A stretch of 64,000 nucleotides of DNA from Actinomadura sp. DC4 (GTDB lineage Bacteria > Actinomycetota > Actinomycetes > Streptosporangiales > Streptosporangiaceae), in contig NZ_JAUEQY010000028.1 of NCBI RefSeq assembly GCF_030406325.1, positions 62,001 to 126,000 on the forward strand, read 5' to 3'. Of the stretch, positions 55,259-64,000 are shown piece after piece (position 1 is the stretch's first letter; every line of letters begins with the position of its first letter). A program made the position numbers and the translations under genes. The notes under the pieces are model-generated. The model searched no databases. It saw nothing but the letters and a program-made list of their open reading frames with translations, and was not told the DNA's origin.

Positions 55259-57925
55259 ATGGAGTCGGCAGAGATCGCCCGCCGTTATCTCCGCTTCTTC
55301 GAGGAGCGCGGGCACGAAGTGGTTCCCTCGGCCAGCCTGGTCGCCGAGGACCCCACACTGCTGCTGGTCAACGCGGGCATGGTGCCCTTCAAGCCCTACT
55401 TCCTGGGGCAGCGTAAACCGGCCCACCCGCGGGCCACGAGCGTGCAGAAGTGCATCAGGACGCCCGACATCGACGAGGTCGGCAAGACGACCCGGCACGG
55501 CACGTTCTTCCAGATGCTGGGCAACTTCTCGTTCGGGGACTACTTCAAGGAGCAGGCGATCCCCTTCGCCTGGGACCTGCTGACGCGGCCGGAGGCCGAG
55601 GGCGGGTTCGGCTTCCCCGAAGACCGTCTCTGGGCGACCGTCTACCACGACGACGACGAGGCGTTCCGGATCTGGCGCGACAAGGTCGGCGTGCCCGAGG
55701 GCCGCATCCAGCGCCGCGGCATGGCCGACAACTTCTGGTCCATGGGCGTGCCCGGACCCTGCGGTCCCTGCTCGGAGATCTACTACGACCGCGGCCCGGA
55801 GTACGGCAAAGAGGGCGGTCCGATCGTCGACGAGGACCGCTACCTCGAGGTCTGGAACCTCGTCTTCATGCAGTTCGAGCGCGGCCCCGGATCGGGCAAG
55901 GAGGACTTCCCGATCCTCGGTGAGCTGCCCGCCAAGAACATCGACACCGGCATGGGCCTGGAGCGGATGGCCTCGATCCTCCAGGGCGTCGACAACATCT
56001 ACGAGATCGACACCATGTGGCGGATCCTCGACCGCGCGGCCGATCTGACCAAGACCAAGTACGGCCGCGACACCCGGTCCGACGTGTCGCTGCGCGTCGT
56101 CGCGGACCACGTTCGCAGCGGCACGATGATGGTCGGCGACGGCATCGTCCCGTCCAACGAGGGCCGGGGGTACGTCCTGCGCCGCATCCTGCGCCGCAGC
56201 ATCCGCAACCTCCGCCTGCTCGGCGCCGGCGACGAGCGTTACCTCCACGAGCTCACCGCCACCGCGATCGAGGGGATGGGCGAGACCTTCCCCGGGCTGC
56301 GGTCCGACGCCGCGCACATCCACACGGTCATCGACGCGGAGGAGCAGTCCTTCCTGGCCACCCTCCGCACCGGCACCGCGATCTTCGACGCGTCGGCCGA
56401 GGAGGCCAAGCGCCGCAAGGAGCCGGTCGTGTCCGGCTCGCAGGCGTTCACGCTGCACGACACGTACGGCTTCCCGATCGACCTCACCCTGGAGATGGCG
56501 GCCGAGCAGGGGCTGTCCGTCGACGAGCCGGAGTTCCGCCGGCTGATGGAGGAGCAGCGGCAGCGCGCCAAGGCCGACGCCGCCGCCAAGAAGACCGGCA
56601 ACCTCGACGTCTCGGTCCTCGGCGACATGCTCGAACGCTCCGGCACGGTCGTGTTCACCGGCTATGACTCCGTCGAGGCCGAGGCACGCGTCGTCGGCCT
56701 GATCGTCGGCGGCGCCGGCGTGCCGTCGGCCGGCGAGGGCACCGAGGTCGAGGTCGTTCTCGACCGCACTCCGTTCTACGCCGAGGGCGGCGGCCAGCTC
56801 GCCGACCAGGGCGTCATCCGGTTCTCCGGCGGCGCGGAGGTCCAGATCCTCGACGTCCAGACGCCGCTGCCGGGCCTGGTCGTCCACCGCGGGCGCGTAC
56901 GCCACGGCGAGGCGCAGGCGGGCGACACCGCGTACGCCCAGATCGACGTCGAACGCCGCCGGGCGATCTCGCGCTCGCACACCGCGACCCACATGGTCCA
57001 CCGCGGCTTCCGCAACGCGCTCGGCGAGTCCGCCGCGCAGGCGGGCTCGGAGAACGCCCCGGGCCGGTTCCGGTTCGACTTCACCGCGGCCGGCGCGGTC
57101 CCGCCGAGCGTGCTGCGCGACGTCGAGGCCGAGGTCAACGCCACCCTGGTCGACGACCTCGGCGTGCACGCCTCGGTCCATTCCATCGACGAGGCGCGCA
57201 AGATGGGCGCGCTGGCCCTGTTCGGGGAGAAGTACGGCTCCGAGGTCCGCGTCGTGGAGATCGGCGACTACTCCCGCGAGCTGTGCGGCGGCACCCACGT
57301 CGCGCGTTCGGGGCAGCTCGGCCTGATCAAGGTCCTCGGCGAGCAGTCGATCGGCGCCGGTGTACGCCGGGTCGAGGCGCTCGTCGGCATCGACGCCTTC
57401 CAGTTCCTCGCCCGAGAGAACGTCCTGGTCGCCCAGCTCGCCGAACAGCTCAAGACCCGGCGTGAGGACCTGCCCGAGCGCGTCTCCGGTCTGGTCACGC
57501 GCCTGCGCGAGGCGGAGAAGGAGCTGGAGCGCATTCGCTCCCGCCAGGTCCTGGAGATCGCCGGCGAGCTCGCCGGCGGCGCGCAGGACGTCGGAGGCGT
57601 CGCCTTCGTGGCCCACCGCGCGCCCGGCGGCGTCGGCGCCGACGACCTGAGGAGGCTCGCCGTCGATGTACGCGGCCGTCTCACGGGCCGCCCGAGCGTC
57701 GTCGTGGTCGCGGGCGTGCCCAAGGACCGTCCCGTGGTCGTCGTGGCCGTCAGCGACGAGGGCCGCGCCCGCGGGCTGCGCGCCGGGGCGCTCGTCGGGG
57801 TAGCCGCCAAGGCGCTCGGCGGCGGAGGCGGCGGCAAGGACGACCTCGCACAGGGCGGAGGAGCCAACCCCGAGGCGATCGGGGAGGCTCTGGCCGCCGT
57901 CCGCCGATCAGTGGGGAGCGCGTGA
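55259..57925 (+). CDS. alaS: Alanyl-tRNA synthetase
   Basis: An 888-aa enzyme: catalytic domain with [32 protein letters not shown] and MGNFSF-type motif ([17 protein letters not shown]), editing domain with the zinc-binding [13 protein letters not shown] and [10 protein letters not shown], and the C-terminal C-Ala domain with a Gly-rich stretch ([15 protein letters not shown]). Charges tRNA-Ala and clears Ser/Gly-tRNA-Ala. ATG 55259 lies one base after the preceding stop. Its stop overlaps a GTG of ruvX (GTGA). Confidence 0.96.
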   Translation: MESAEIARRYLRFFEERGHEVVPSASLVAEDPTLLLVNAGMVPFKPYFLGQRKPAHPRATSVQKCIRTPDIDEVGKTTRHGTFFQMLGNFSFGDYFKEQAIPFAWDLLTRPEAEGGFGFPEDRLWATVYHDDDEAFRIWRDKVGVPEGRIQRRGMADNFWSMGVPGPCGPCSEIYYDRGPEYGKEGGPIVDEDRYLEVWNLVFMQFERGPGSGKEDFPILGELPAKNIDTGMGLERMASILQGVDNIYEIDTMWRILDRAADLTKTKYGRDTRSDVSLRVVADHVRSGTMMVGDGIVPSNEGRGYVLRRILRRSIRNLRLLGAGDERYLHELTATAIEGMGETFPGLRSDAAHIHTVIDAEEQSFLATLRTGTAIFDASAEEAKRRKEPVVSGSQAFTLHDTYGFPIDLTLEMAAEQGLSVDEPEFRRLMEEQRQRAKADAAAKKTGNLDVSVLGDMLERSGTVVFTGYDSVEAEARVVGLIVGGAGVPSAGEGTEVEVVLDRTPFYAEGGGQLADQGVIRFSGGAEVQILDVQTPLPGLVVHRGRVRHGEAQAGDTAYAQIDVERRRAISRSHTATHMVHRGFRNALGESAAQAGSENAPGRFRFDFTAAGAVPPSVLRDVEAEVNATLVDDLGVHASVHSIDEARKMGALALFGEKYGSEVRVVEIGDYSRELCGGTHVARSGQLGLIKVLGEQSIGAGVRRVEALVGIDAFQFLARENVLVAQLAEQLKTRREDLPERVSGLVTRLREAEKELERIRSRQVLEIAGELAGGAQDVGGVAFVAHRAPGGVGADDLRRLAVDVRGRLTGRPSVVVVAGVPKDRPVVVVAVSDEGRARGLRAGALVGVAAKALGGGGGGKDDLAQGGGANPEAIGEALAAVRRSVGSA

Positions 57926-57948
57926 GACACGCGGGGCAGGAGCAGCGC

Positions 57949-58407
57949 ATGAGACGCGGCGTCCGCCTCGGAGTCGACGCGGGAAGTGTCCGCATCGGCG
58001 TCGCCCGGAGTGATCCCGGCGGCATCCTGGCCTCCCCCCTGGAGACCGTACGCAACGGCAAGGGCGACATCGAGCGCATCGTCCAGCTCGTCGCCGAGAA
58101 CGAGGCCCTCGAGGTCATCGTGGGCCTGCCGACCTCGCTTTCGGGCCGTGAGGGCCCGGCCGCGGGCGAGGCCCGCAGGTTCGCCTCCCGCATCGCCCGG
58201 CGGCTCACCCCCGAGTCCGTACGCCTGTTCGACGAGCGGCTCACCACGGTGACCGCCGAGAGCGGGCTGCGCGAGCGCGGCCTGCACGGCCAGGCACGCC
58301 GCAAGGTCGTCGACCAGGCCGCCGCGGCGGTGCTGCTGCAGGCCGCCCTCGATGCCGAACGCTTGACGGGCCGCCCACCTGGGGAGATTGTCCGGGGGGA
58401 CTCATGA
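57949..58407 (+). CDS. ruvX: Putative pre-16S rRNA nuclease YqgF/RuvX
   Basis: A 152-aa RNase H-fold protein: RLGVDAGSVRIGVARSD (catalytic Asp), VIVGLPTSLSGREGPAA and LFDERLTTVTAESGL with the late catalytic residues in KVVDQAAAAVLLQAAL. It is thought to process the 5' end of 16S rRNA precursor. ATG 57949 is preferred (GGAG 7 bp upstream); a GTG at 57922 overlapping the alaS stop would add nine residues and couple the genes. It overlaps mltG by 4 bases. Confidence 0.93.
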   Translation: MRRGVRLGVDAGSVRIGVARSDPGGILASPLETVRNGKGDIERIVQLVAENEALEVIVGLPTSLSGREGPAAGEARRFASRIARRLTPESVRLFDERLTTVTAESGLRERGLHGQARRKVVDQAAAAVLLQAALDAERLTGRPPGEIVRGDS

Positions 58408-59579
58408 GCGACGCGGACCTGGACTTTCTCCGGCAGCTCGCCGAACGGCAGCGGTCGGCCCATGCGGGCGGCAACGGGGGTGGCCGCGGCGCGCGCGGCC
58501 ATCGCGGGCGACGGCGGAAGAAGAACCGCCGGGGTCGCAAACTCGCGCCCGTCATCGCGATCATCTTTCTCGTCGCGGTGGTGGGCGGCGGCGGTTATCT
58601 CGGGTTCACGATGCTGAGCGGCATCGTCCACCCGCCGGACTACGACGGCCCGGGCACCGGCTCGGTGACCGTCCAGATCCAGGACGGCGACTCCGTGCGC
58701 CAGATGGGCCAGCGCCTGCAGCAGGCCGACGTCATCAAGTCGAGCAGCGCCTTCTACAAGATCGCTAAGAGTGACCCGAAGGCCACGAGCATCCAGCCCG
58801 GTTACTACCAACTGAAGCTGCGCATGTCGGCCAAGGGGGCGTTGGCGCTCCTGTTGAGCCCGGCGTCGCGGACCGGGCGGGTCACCTTCCCCGAGGGCAA
58901 GCGCGCCGCTCAGGTACTGAGCATCCTGGCCGCCCGCACCCACATCCCGCTCAAGAACTTCCAGCGTGTCGCCCAGAACCCCAAGGGTCTCGGCCTGCCC
59001 TCGTACGCGCACGGGCGTCTGGAGGGCTTCCTCTACCCGTTCACGTACGACCCGGCGCCCGACGCTACCGCGACCCAGGTGCTGCGCGCGATGGTCACCC
59101 AGTTCAAGAAGGTCGCGGCCGACATCGACCTCGAAGGAGAGGCGCAGCGCAACCACATGTCCCCGCACGACGTCGTGGTGATCGCCAGCCTCGTACAGGC
59201 GGAGAGCGGCACGAGCGAGGACATGCCGAAGATCTCCCGGGTCATCGACAACCGGTTGCACAACTCGCAGCTGTACCTCCACAAGCTCCAGCTCGACAGC
59301 ACGGTCATGTACGCACTCGGCAAGTACGGCATCGTCGCCAGCGGCAACGACCTGAAGTCGACCAGCCCGTACAACACCTACGCGAACCCCGGGCTGCCGC
59401 CCGGCGCGATCTCCAACCCGGGTGAGGACGCGCTCAAGGCCGCGCTCAACCCGGCGAAGGGTCCGTGGACCTACTTCGTGACGACCGACCCGAAACGCCA
59501 CGTCACGAAGTTCACCGACAACTTCACGGAGTTCGAGAGGTTCCGCCAGGAACTCCAGCAGAACCTGGCGCACGGATGA
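58404..59579 (+). CDS. mltG: Endolytic murein transglycosylase MltG
   Basis: A 391-aa protein: a Gly/Arg/Lys-rich cytoplasmic start (about 1-45), one membrane helix (LAPVIAIIFLVAVVGGGGYLGF), a LysM-like subdomain (VTVQIQDGDSVRQMGQRLQQADVI), then the YceG core with LEGFLYPFTYD and the catalytic region VVIASLVQAESGTSEDMPKISRVIDNRL (the Glu in QAESG stands where EKE is usual). It cuts nascent glycan strands outside the membrane. ATG overlaps the ruvX stop and its own stop overlaps aroE. Confidence 0.93.
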   Translation: MSDADLDFLRQLAERQRSAHAGGNGGGRGARGHRGRRRKKNRRGRKLAPVIAIIFLVAVVGGGGYLGFTMLSGIVHPPDYDGPGTGSVTVQIQDGDSVRQMGQRLQQADVIKSSSAFYKIAKSDPKATSIQPGYYQLKLRMSAKGALALLLSPASRTGRVTFPEGKRAAQVLSILAARTHIPLKNFQRVAQNPKGLGLPSYAHGRLEGFLYPFTYDPAPDATATQVLRAMVTQFKKVAADIDLEGEAQRNHMSPHDVVVIASLVQAESGTSEDMPKISRVIDNRLHNSQLYLHKLQLDSTVMYALGKYGIVASGNDLKSTSPYNTYANPGLPPGAISNPGEDALKAALNPAKGPWTYFVTTDPKRHVTKFTDNFTEFERFRQELQQNLAHG

Positions 59580-60382
59580 CGCGGGCGGCGGTGCTCGGAT
59601 CGCCGATCGCGCACTCGCTGTCGCCGGTGCTCCACCGGGCGGCCTACGACGCACTCGGCCTCGGCTGGCACTACGACGCCGTCGAGTGCCGCGAGGAGGA
59701 CCTGGCGGCGATCCTGGAGCGGTCATGGGCGGGGCTGTCCCTGACGATGCCGCTCAAGCGCGCCGTGCTGCCGCTGATGGACGAGGTCTCCGGCCTCGCC
59801 CGCGCGGTGGGCGGTGCCAACACGGTCGTCTTCGACGGCGGCCGGCGGCTCGGCTACAACACCGACGTGCACGGGATCGTGACCGCGCTCGCCGAGGCCG
59901 GGGTGGACGCCCCGGGCTCGGCGGTCGTGCTCGGCACCGGCGCCACCGCCTGCTCGGCCCTCGCGGCCCTGCGCGACCTCGGCCTGGAGAAGGCCGTCGT
60001 GGTGGCGCGCGAGCCGGGACGCGCCGCCGGCACCGTCGCCGCCGCCACCCGGCTCGGCGTCGGCGCGACGGTCCTGACCTACGCCGACCCGATCCCCGAG
60101 ACCGACCTGGTGATCTCCACGCTGCCCGCCGGCGCCGCCGACGCGCACGCCGAGTCGATCGCGCGGGCCACCGGCGCGCTCCTCGACGTCGTCTACGCCC
60201 CGTGGCCGACCAGGGTGGCCGAGGCCGTACGCGCCTCCGGGGGCGTCATCGCCGACGGCTACGCCATGCTCGTGCACCAGGCCGTACGCCAGGTCGCGCT
60301 GATGACCGGCCGCGACGACGTCCCGGTGGAGGCGATGCGCGCCGCCGGCCTCGCCGAGATCGCCCGCCGCGCCGCCTCCTAG
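59576..60382 (+). CDS. aroE: Shikimate dehydrogenase
   Basis: A 268-aa enzyme: substrate loop LGSPIAHSLSPVLHRAAYDALG, catalytic LTMPLKRAVL (Lys61) and YNTDVHG (Asp97), GGANTV, then a Rossmann domain with VVLGTGATACSALAAL and DGYAMLVHQAVRQV. It reduces 3-dehydroshikimate with NADPH in aromatic amino-acid synthesis. The nucleotide loop is GTGATA rather than GAGGAA, seen in the short actinobacterial enzymes. ATG overlaps the mltG stop (ATGA); the next gene starts right after its stop. Confidence 0.92.
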   Translation: MTRAAVLGSPIAHSLSPVLHRAAYDALGLGWHYDAVECREEDLAAILERSWAGLSLTMPLKRAVLPLMDEVSGLARAVGGANTVVFDGGRRLGYNTDVHGIVTALAEAGVDAPGSAVVLGTGATACSALAALRDLGLEKAVVVAREPGRAAGTVAAATRLGVGATVLTYADPIPETDLVISTLPAGAADAHAESIARATGALLDVVYAPWPTRVAEAVRASGGVIADGYAMLVHQAVRQVALMTGRDDVPVEAMRAAGLAEIARRAAS

Positions 60383-61228
60383 ATGCTCGCCGACGTCCTG
60401 CCCTACCTCCGCTGTCCCGTGTGCGGCGGCGACCTGGCCGGCGGCGAGCGGGTCATCCGCTGTACGGCCGGGCACTCCTTCGACGTCGCGCGGCAGGGGT
60501 ACGCCGGCCTGCTCACCGGCGACGCGCGCGCCGGCACCGCGGACACGGCGGCCATGGTCGCGGCGCGCGTGGAGTTCCTCGACGGCGGGCACTTCGCCCC
60601 GCTCGCCGATCTGATCGCCGAACGGGCCGCCGCGGCGGCCCCGGCCGAGGGCTGCGTGCTGGACGCCGGGGCGGGCACCGGATACCACCTCGGAGCCGTC
60701 CTCGACCGGCTCCCGGGCCGGTACGGCGTGGCCCTGGACGTCTCCAAGCACGCCCTGCGCCGCGCCGCGCGGGCCCACCCCCGTGCCGGCGCCCTCACCT
60801 GGGACGTCTGGCGCCCGCTCCCGGTCCGTACGGGCTCGGTCGGCGTCTTGCTGGACGTCTTCGCCCCGCGCAACGCCGGGGAGTTCCACCGGGTGCTCCG
60901 GCCGGACGGGATCCTCCTCGTCGCCACGCCGGCCGCCCACCACCTGGACGAGCTGGTCGGCCCGCTCGGGCTGCTCACCGTCGACCCGCGCAAGGCCGAG
61001 CGGGTCGCCGATACGCTGGGCGAACGGTTCGCCCCGGCCGGCACCTGGCCGCTGGAGCTGCCGTTGAGACTGACGCACGGTCAGGTCGCCTCGCTCGTGG
61101 CGATGGGGCCGAGCGCCTGGCACACTGATCCCGAGGCCCTCCGGGGCCGGATCACCGCGCTGGCCGAGCCCGTACGGGTGACGGCGGCGTTCGAGGTTCG
61201 CGTTTTCGACTCACGCGACGAAAGCTGA
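60383..61228 (+). CDS. 23S rRNA (guanine-N1)-methyltransferase, RlmA/TlrB-like
   Basis: A 281-aa protein: an N-terminal zinc finger (LRCPVCGGDL..RCTAGHSFD, three Cys and a His), then a SAM-binding Rossmann domain (CVLDAGAGTGYHLGAVLDRL, GVALDVSKHALRRAARAHP, LLDVFAPRNAGEFHRVLRPDGILLVATP). This is the RlmA family that methylates G745 or G748 in helix 35; the G748 type (TlrB) contributes to tylosin/mycinamicin tolerance. Which base is modified cannot be read. ATG follows the aroE stop without a gap. Confidence 0.85.
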   Translation: MLADVLPYLRCPVCGGDLAGGERVIRCTAGHSFDVARQGYAGLLTGDARAGTADTAAMVAARVEFLDGGHFAPLADLIAERAAAAAPAEGCVLDAGAGTGYHLGAVLDRLPGRYGVALDVSKHALRRAARAHPRAGALTWDVWRPLPVRTGSVGVLLDVFAPRNAGEFHRVLRPDGILLVATPAAHHLDELVGPLGLLTVDPRKAERVADTLGERFAPAGTWPLELPLRLTHGQVASLVAMGPSAWHTDPEALRGRITALAEPVRVTAAFEVRVFDSRDES

Positions 61229-61328
61229 TATCTTTAACCGTTGACTGGCCCGGCGTTCAGGCGTCGGGCGCGCAAGCGGAGGTCACCTCCCACCTGATCG
61301 GCCGCGCTCTCCGGAGCGGCGGAGGCTG

Positions 61329-61400
61329 ATGGGTCCCGGTCAGGCACGCGACTCTGTCGTGTGCTCTCCTCGTCGGCCATGCCGTCGAGGTGTCCGGTAG
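61329..61400 (+). CDS. Leader peptide upstream of infC
   Basis: A 23-codon frame begins at ATG 61329 after GCGGAGGCTG and reads MGPGQARDSVVCSPRRPC, then four Arg among its last five residues. Its stop (61398-61400) lies 2 bp before an intrinsic terminator hairpin. That geometry lets a translating or stalled ribosome control the hairpin, so the peptide is probably regulatory. No conservation check was possible. Confidence 0.5.
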   Translation: MGPGQARDSVVCSPRRPCRRGVR

Positions 61401-61402
61401 TG

Positions 61403-61432
61403 GCCCCGCATCGTGAGTCATGCGGGGCTTTT
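61403..61432 (+). terminator. Attenuator hairpin in the infC leader
   Basis: GCCCCGCAT (61403-61411) pairs with ATGCGGGGC (61420-61428) over an 8-nt loop and is followed by TTTT (61429-61432), the only textbook intrinsic terminator in this window. It stands 60 bp upstream of infC and directly after the leader-peptide stop, so it should tune infC-rpmI-rplT transcription. Confidence 0.75.
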
Positions 61433-61491
61433 CGTATGAAGGGCCCGGGGTATGGCCGGTCATGACAAGCGAAGTACCCCAAGGAGGTCCC

Positions 61492-62085
61492 ATCAGCGCC
61501 GAACCGCGTATCAACGAGCGCATTCGCGTGCCCGAGGTCCGACTCGTCGGTCCGAACGGCGAACAGGTCGGCATCGTTCCCATCGCCAAGGCACTCGACC
61601 TTGCCCGGGAGTCCGATCTCGACCTGGTGGAGGTCGCACCGACCGCGCGACCGCCCGTGGCCAAGCTCATGGACTACGGCAAGTTCAAGTACGAGTCCGC
61701 GATGAAGGCCCGCGATGCGCGACGTAACCAGGCGCACACCGTCATCAAGGAGATCAAACTCCGGCCGAAGATCGACCCGCACGACTACGGCACCAAGAAG
61801 GGCCACGTCGAGCGGTTCCTCAAGGCAGGTGACAAGGTCAAGGTCACGATCATGTTCCGCGGCCGCGAGCAGTCCCGACCCGAGCTCGGGTTCCGGTTGC
61901 TGCAGCGGCTGGCCGAAGACGTCGAGGAGCTCGGCTTCGTCGAGTCACGGCCCAAGCAGGACGGCCGAAACATGATCATGGTTCTCGGCCCGCACAAGAA
62001 GAAGAGCGAGGCGAAGGCCGAAACGCAGCGCGCTGCCACCAACAGCCGCGCGCGGCGGCAGCTGGAGAACGAAGCCCCGGCCTGA
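61492..62085 (+). CDS. infC: Translation initiation factor IF-3, probable ATC start
   Basis: About 197 aa with the IF-3 N-domain ([29 protein letters not shown]), linker helix and C-domain ([41 protein letters not shown]). It ends in a charged tail. The perfect Shine-Dalgarno AAGGAGGT (61481-61488) points to ATC at 61492, not to the ATG/GTG codons upstream. infC genes are known for rare start codons (ATT in E. coli), which IF-3 itself rejects, giving autoregulation. First gene of infC-rpmI-rplT, behind an attenuator. Confidence 0.9.
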   Translation: MSAEPRINERIRVPEVRLVGPNGEQVGIVPIAKALDLARESDLDLVEVAPTARPPVAKLMDYGKFKYESAMKARDARRNQAHTVIKEIKLRPKIDPHDYGTKKGHVERFLKAGDKVKVTIMFRGREQSRPELGFRLLQRLAEDVEELGFVESRPKQDGRNMIMVLGPHKKKSEAKAETQRAATNSRARRQLENEAPA

Positions 62086-62236
62086 CCGGGGACTTTCCGG
62101 CCGCGACCCTGCTCACGTAGCGGGGTCGTCTCGCGATGAGACATGCACATCGCGCCTTGCCAGGCGTGCGTTGCTCCCTAGTGGAGCCGCCGCGCGCCCG
62201 GATCGAGGCGCTTGGACTAGGGAGACGTCGGCGACC

Positions 62237-62431
62237 ATGCCGAAGATGAAGACGCACAGTGGTGCCAAGAAACGGTTCAAAGTGACCGGCACCGGCAAGG
62301 TCATGCGCCGCCGCGCCAACCGCAACCACCTGCTCGAGCACAAGCCGACCAAGCGCACGCGCCGGCTGGACGGGCCCGTGGTGGTCGACAAGAACGACGA
62401 GAAGAAGATCAAGAAGCTGCTCGGCAAGTAA
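62237..62431 (+). CDS. rpmI: Ribosomal protein bL35
   Basis: A 64-aa basic protein starting [22 protein letters not shown] and continuing [22 protein letters not shown], the standard L35 sequence. It is part of the large subunit. GGGAG lies about 12 bases before the ATG, rather far. The 150-bp gap after infC contains a CGACCC..GGGTCG hairpin (about 62106-62130) that may be a regulatory or processing element. Confidence 0.96.
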   Translation: MPKMKTHSGAKKRFKVTGTGKVMRRRANRNHLLEHKPTKRTRRLDGPVVVDKNDEKKIKKLLGK

Positions 62432-62479
62432 GCCCGGCACCATCACGATCGCCGGGCTCCGGCGCCCCTGAGGCGCCGG
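62432..62479 (+). promoter_or_regulatory. Two hairpins between rpmI and rplT
   Basis: GCCCGGC (62432-62438) pairs with GCCGGGC (62451-62457), and CCGGCGCC (62459-62466) pairs with GGCGCCGG (62472-62479). They start right at the rpmI stop and precede rplT. L20 is known to bind its own leader in other bacteria; these stems could be partial terminators or an L20-responsive site. Confidence 0.5.
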
Positions 62480-62547
62480 CAGTCCCGTAAGTCCTACGAC
62501 CGGCCGGCGCCCGCCGAGGCCCCGGCCCCCACGAGGGAGTTCGAAAC

Positions 62548-62922
62548 GTGGCACGCGTGAAGCGGGCGGTCAACGCCGCCAAGAAGCGCCGGGTCGTCCT
62601 GGAGCGGGCGAGTGGCTACCGAGGCCAGCGGTCCAGGCTGTACCGCAAGGCCAAGGAGCAGCAGCTCCACTCGATGACGTACGCCTTCCGCGACCGGAAG
62701 GACCGCAAGGGTCAGTTCCGCCGTCTGTGGATCCAGCGGATCAACGCGGCGGCCCGCGCCAACGGGATGACCTACAACCGATTCATCCAGGGCCTGCGCG
62801 AGGCCGGCGTCGAGGTCGACCGCCGTATGCTCGCCGAGCTCGCGGTCAACGACGCCCCCGCGTTCGCGGTACTCGTCGAGACGGCCAAGAAGGCGCTGCC
62901 CGCGGGCACCGCCGCGGCCTGA
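62548..62922 (+). CDS. rplT: Ribosomal protein bL20
   Basis: A 124-aa protein: [38 protein letters not shown], then [37 protein letters not shown] and the C-terminal RNA-binding domain. It starts assembly of the 50S subunit. GTG start after GAGGGAG. A short Ala-rich C-terminal extension ([10 protein letters not shown]) is the only difference from a standard L20. Confidence 0.97.
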   Translation: MARVKRAVNAAKKRRVVLERASGYRGQRSRLYRKAKEQQLHSMTYAFRDRKDRKGQFRRLWIQRINAAARANGMTYNRFIQGLREAGVEVDRRMLAELAVNDAPAFAVLVETAKKALPAGTAAA

Positions 62923-62943
62923 CCGCGCTGGATAGCCGCGCTG

Positions 62944-63759
62944 ATGGCGGGCCGGGAGCTGAGTTCCACCCGATCACCCAGGGTGAAGGCGGCTCGCCGG
63001 CTCGCCAAACGTGCGTTCCGGCGCCGCGAGAACCGGTTCCTCGCCGAAGGGCCCCAGGCCGTACGCGAGGCGCTGGCGCTGGACGGCGTGCTGACCGAGC
63101 TGTTCGCCACGGCCGAGGCGGAGAACCGTCACCAGGACCTGGTCGGCCGGGCGGAGAAGTCGGGCGTGCCCATCGCCCGGGTGAGCGCCGAGGTGATGTC
63201 CGAGCTGGCCCAGACGGTCACGCCGCAGGGCCTCCTCGCCGTCTGTAAGTTCGTCGACGTCCCCTTGGAGTCGGCCCTTTCCCCCGCCCCGCGTCTGGTG
63301 ACCGTGCTGGCGCACGTGCGCGACCCGGGCAACGCGGGCACCGTCCTCCGTACCGCCGACGCGGCCGGATCCGACTCGGTGATCTTCACCGACGCCTCGG
63401 TCGACCCGTACAACGGCAAGTGCGTACGCGCGTCGGCGGGCAGTCTGTTCCACCTCCCCGTGGTCATGGGACCCCGGTTCGACGTTCTCATCCCGGCGCT
63501 GAAGCAGGCCGGCCTGACCGTGGTCGCCGCCGACGGCGCGGGGGAGTCCTCCCTGGACACCGCCCTGGACGCGGGCACGCTCGACCGCCCCACCGCGTGG
63601 GTGTTCGGCAACGAGGCGTGGGGCCTGCCGGAGGAGATCCTGACCGCCGTCGACGAGGTCGTCCGCGTCCCCATCTACGGCGCCGCGGAGAGCCTCAACC
63701 TGGCCACCGCGGCCGCCGTCTGCCTCTACACCTCGGCCCGGGCCCACCGCGCCGGTTAG
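62944..63759 (+). CDS. SpoU/TrmH-family rRNA 2'-O-methyltransferase
   Basis: A 271-aa protein with an N-terminal substrate-binding domain (RRENRFLAEGPQAVREAL) and the SPOUT core with its knotted motifs: VLAHVRDPGNAGTVLRTADAAGSD (motif 1), WVFGNEAWGLPEEI (motif 2) and VPIYGAAESLNLATAAAVCLY (motif 3, SAM pocket). It methylates a ribose 2'-OH, most likely in 23S rRNA; the site is unknown. It follows rplT by 21 bp as usual in Actinobacteria. Its TAG stop is the first triplet of repeat copy C. Confidence 0.93.
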   Translation: MAGRELSSTRSPRVKAARRLAKRAFRRRENRFLAEGPQAVREALALDGVLTELFATAEAENRHQDLVGRAEKSGVPIARVSAEVMSELAQTVTPQGLLAVCKFVDVPLESALSPAPRLVTVLAHVRDPGNAGTVLRTADAAGSDSVIFTDASVDPYNGKCVRASAGSLFHLPVVMGPRFDVLIPALKQAGLTVVAADGAGESSLDTALDAGTLDRPTAWVFGNEAWGLPEEILTAVDEVVRVPIYGAAESLNLATAAAVCLYTSARAHRAG

Positions 63760-63806
63760 GGCCCGTCTCGAAGGTCCCGCCGCCCTGCTGCGCGACGCTC
63801 GCCTAG
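63757..63806. repeat. Interspersed inverted-repeat element (copy C, left part)
   Basis: TAGGGCCCGTCTCGAAGGTC and the following CCCGCCGCCCTGCTGCGCGACGC match the left arm and inner flank of copy A (706 onward) with an extra A in the arm; no right arm is present. It fills the whole space between two convergent genes. The TAG at its left edge ends the methyltransferase, and the CTAG at its right edge ends the TauE-like gene. Confidence 0.65.
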
Positions 63807-64000
63807 TGCATCGCCAGCGCGACGGCGACGCCGAGGCCGAAGGTGACGATGACGCCGCGCAGGACGGCGGGGGACAGGCGCCGGGCCACCCGCGCGCCCG
63901 CGAAGCCGCCGACCAGGCTCGCCACCGCCATCACCGCGACGGCGTACCAGCGCACCGGGCCGAACAGGGCGAACGCCGCGAACGCCACCGTGTTGATGAC
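63803..64000 (-). CDS. C-terminus of a TauE/SafE-type permease, cut by the window edge
   Basis: The last ~65 residues: ..NTVAFAAFALFGPVRWYAVAVMAVASLVGGFAGARVARRLSPAVLRGVIVTFGLGVAVALAMH. The GG-x-x-GARVARRLSPAVLR pattern and two closing membrane helices are typical of TauE/SafE (sulfite/organosulfur exporter) proteins. The frame is open to the edge; the start lies outside. The stop TAG is formed by the CTAG of repeat copy C. Confidence 0.85.
   Translation of the reverse strand, partial: VINTVAFAAFALFGPVRWYAVAVMAVASLVGGFAGARVARRLSPAVLRGVIVTFGLGVAVALAMH

Overview
This is a high-GC actinobacterial chromosome segment, most like the Streptosporangiales/Thermomonosporaceae side of the phylum (inferred from G/C-ending codons, frequent GTG starts, many leaderless promoters and gene order). 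The backbone follows the order known from Mycobacterium and Streptomyces: thrS-HIT-pgsA-patA-pimA, pdxS..pdxT-yebC-ruvCAB-yajC-secDF-apt-relA, DUF349-cyclophilin-MBL-hisS-aspS-rarA, DUF948-alaS-ruvX-mltG-aroE, and infC-rpmI-rplT-trmH. So this is vertically inherited core chromosome with accessory insertions. I saw no rRNA, tRNA, CRISPR array or complete insertion sequence.

Layout. 1-2.2 kb: edge of a proline-rich gene, a broken acetyltransferase, a 156-bp inverted-repeat element, and an HTH/ClpC-N-domain pair with a double palindromic operator. 2.3-8.4 kb: biotin-dependent acyl-CoA carboxylase operon (beta, alpha, enoyl-CoA hydratase), a CPBP membrane protease and ppx. 8.5-14.2 kb, accessory: secreted GH8 glucanase with a palindromic operator, a TetR regulator, a tiny histidine-rich lipoprotein, a TPR-HTH regulator divergent from a 48-aa exported peptide, thioredoxin, and a cation exchanger. 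14.4-25.9 kb: thrS behind a Thr-codon leader peptide and hairpin, HIT phosphorylase, a degenerate duplication, a polysaccharide deacetylase, an EF-G paralogue, and the phosphatidylinositol mannoside genes. 25.9-27.9 kb: an unusual gene joining a CpnT/WXG100-like N-terminus to an intact phosphoglycosyl transferase. 28-43.5 kb: PLP synthase, YebC, Eis-like acetyltransferase, LexA-controlled ruvCAB, Sec auxiliary genes, apt and relA. 43.4-45.4 kb: a decayed ABC-efflux/TetR locus that has lost its shared promoter. 45.8-64 kb: housekeeping translation, recombination and cell-wall genes, ending with infC (ATC start, attenuator leader), rpmI, rplT, an rRNA methyltransferase and the edge of a TauE-type permease.

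The items most worth following are the TPR-HTH/exported-peptide pair (RRNPP-like in layout), the WXG100-phosphoglycosyl transferase fusion, the threonine attenuator of thrS, the His-rich lipoprotein, and a small interspersed repeat whose ends supply stop codons to neighbouring genes. All homology statements come from reading motifs; no search was run.
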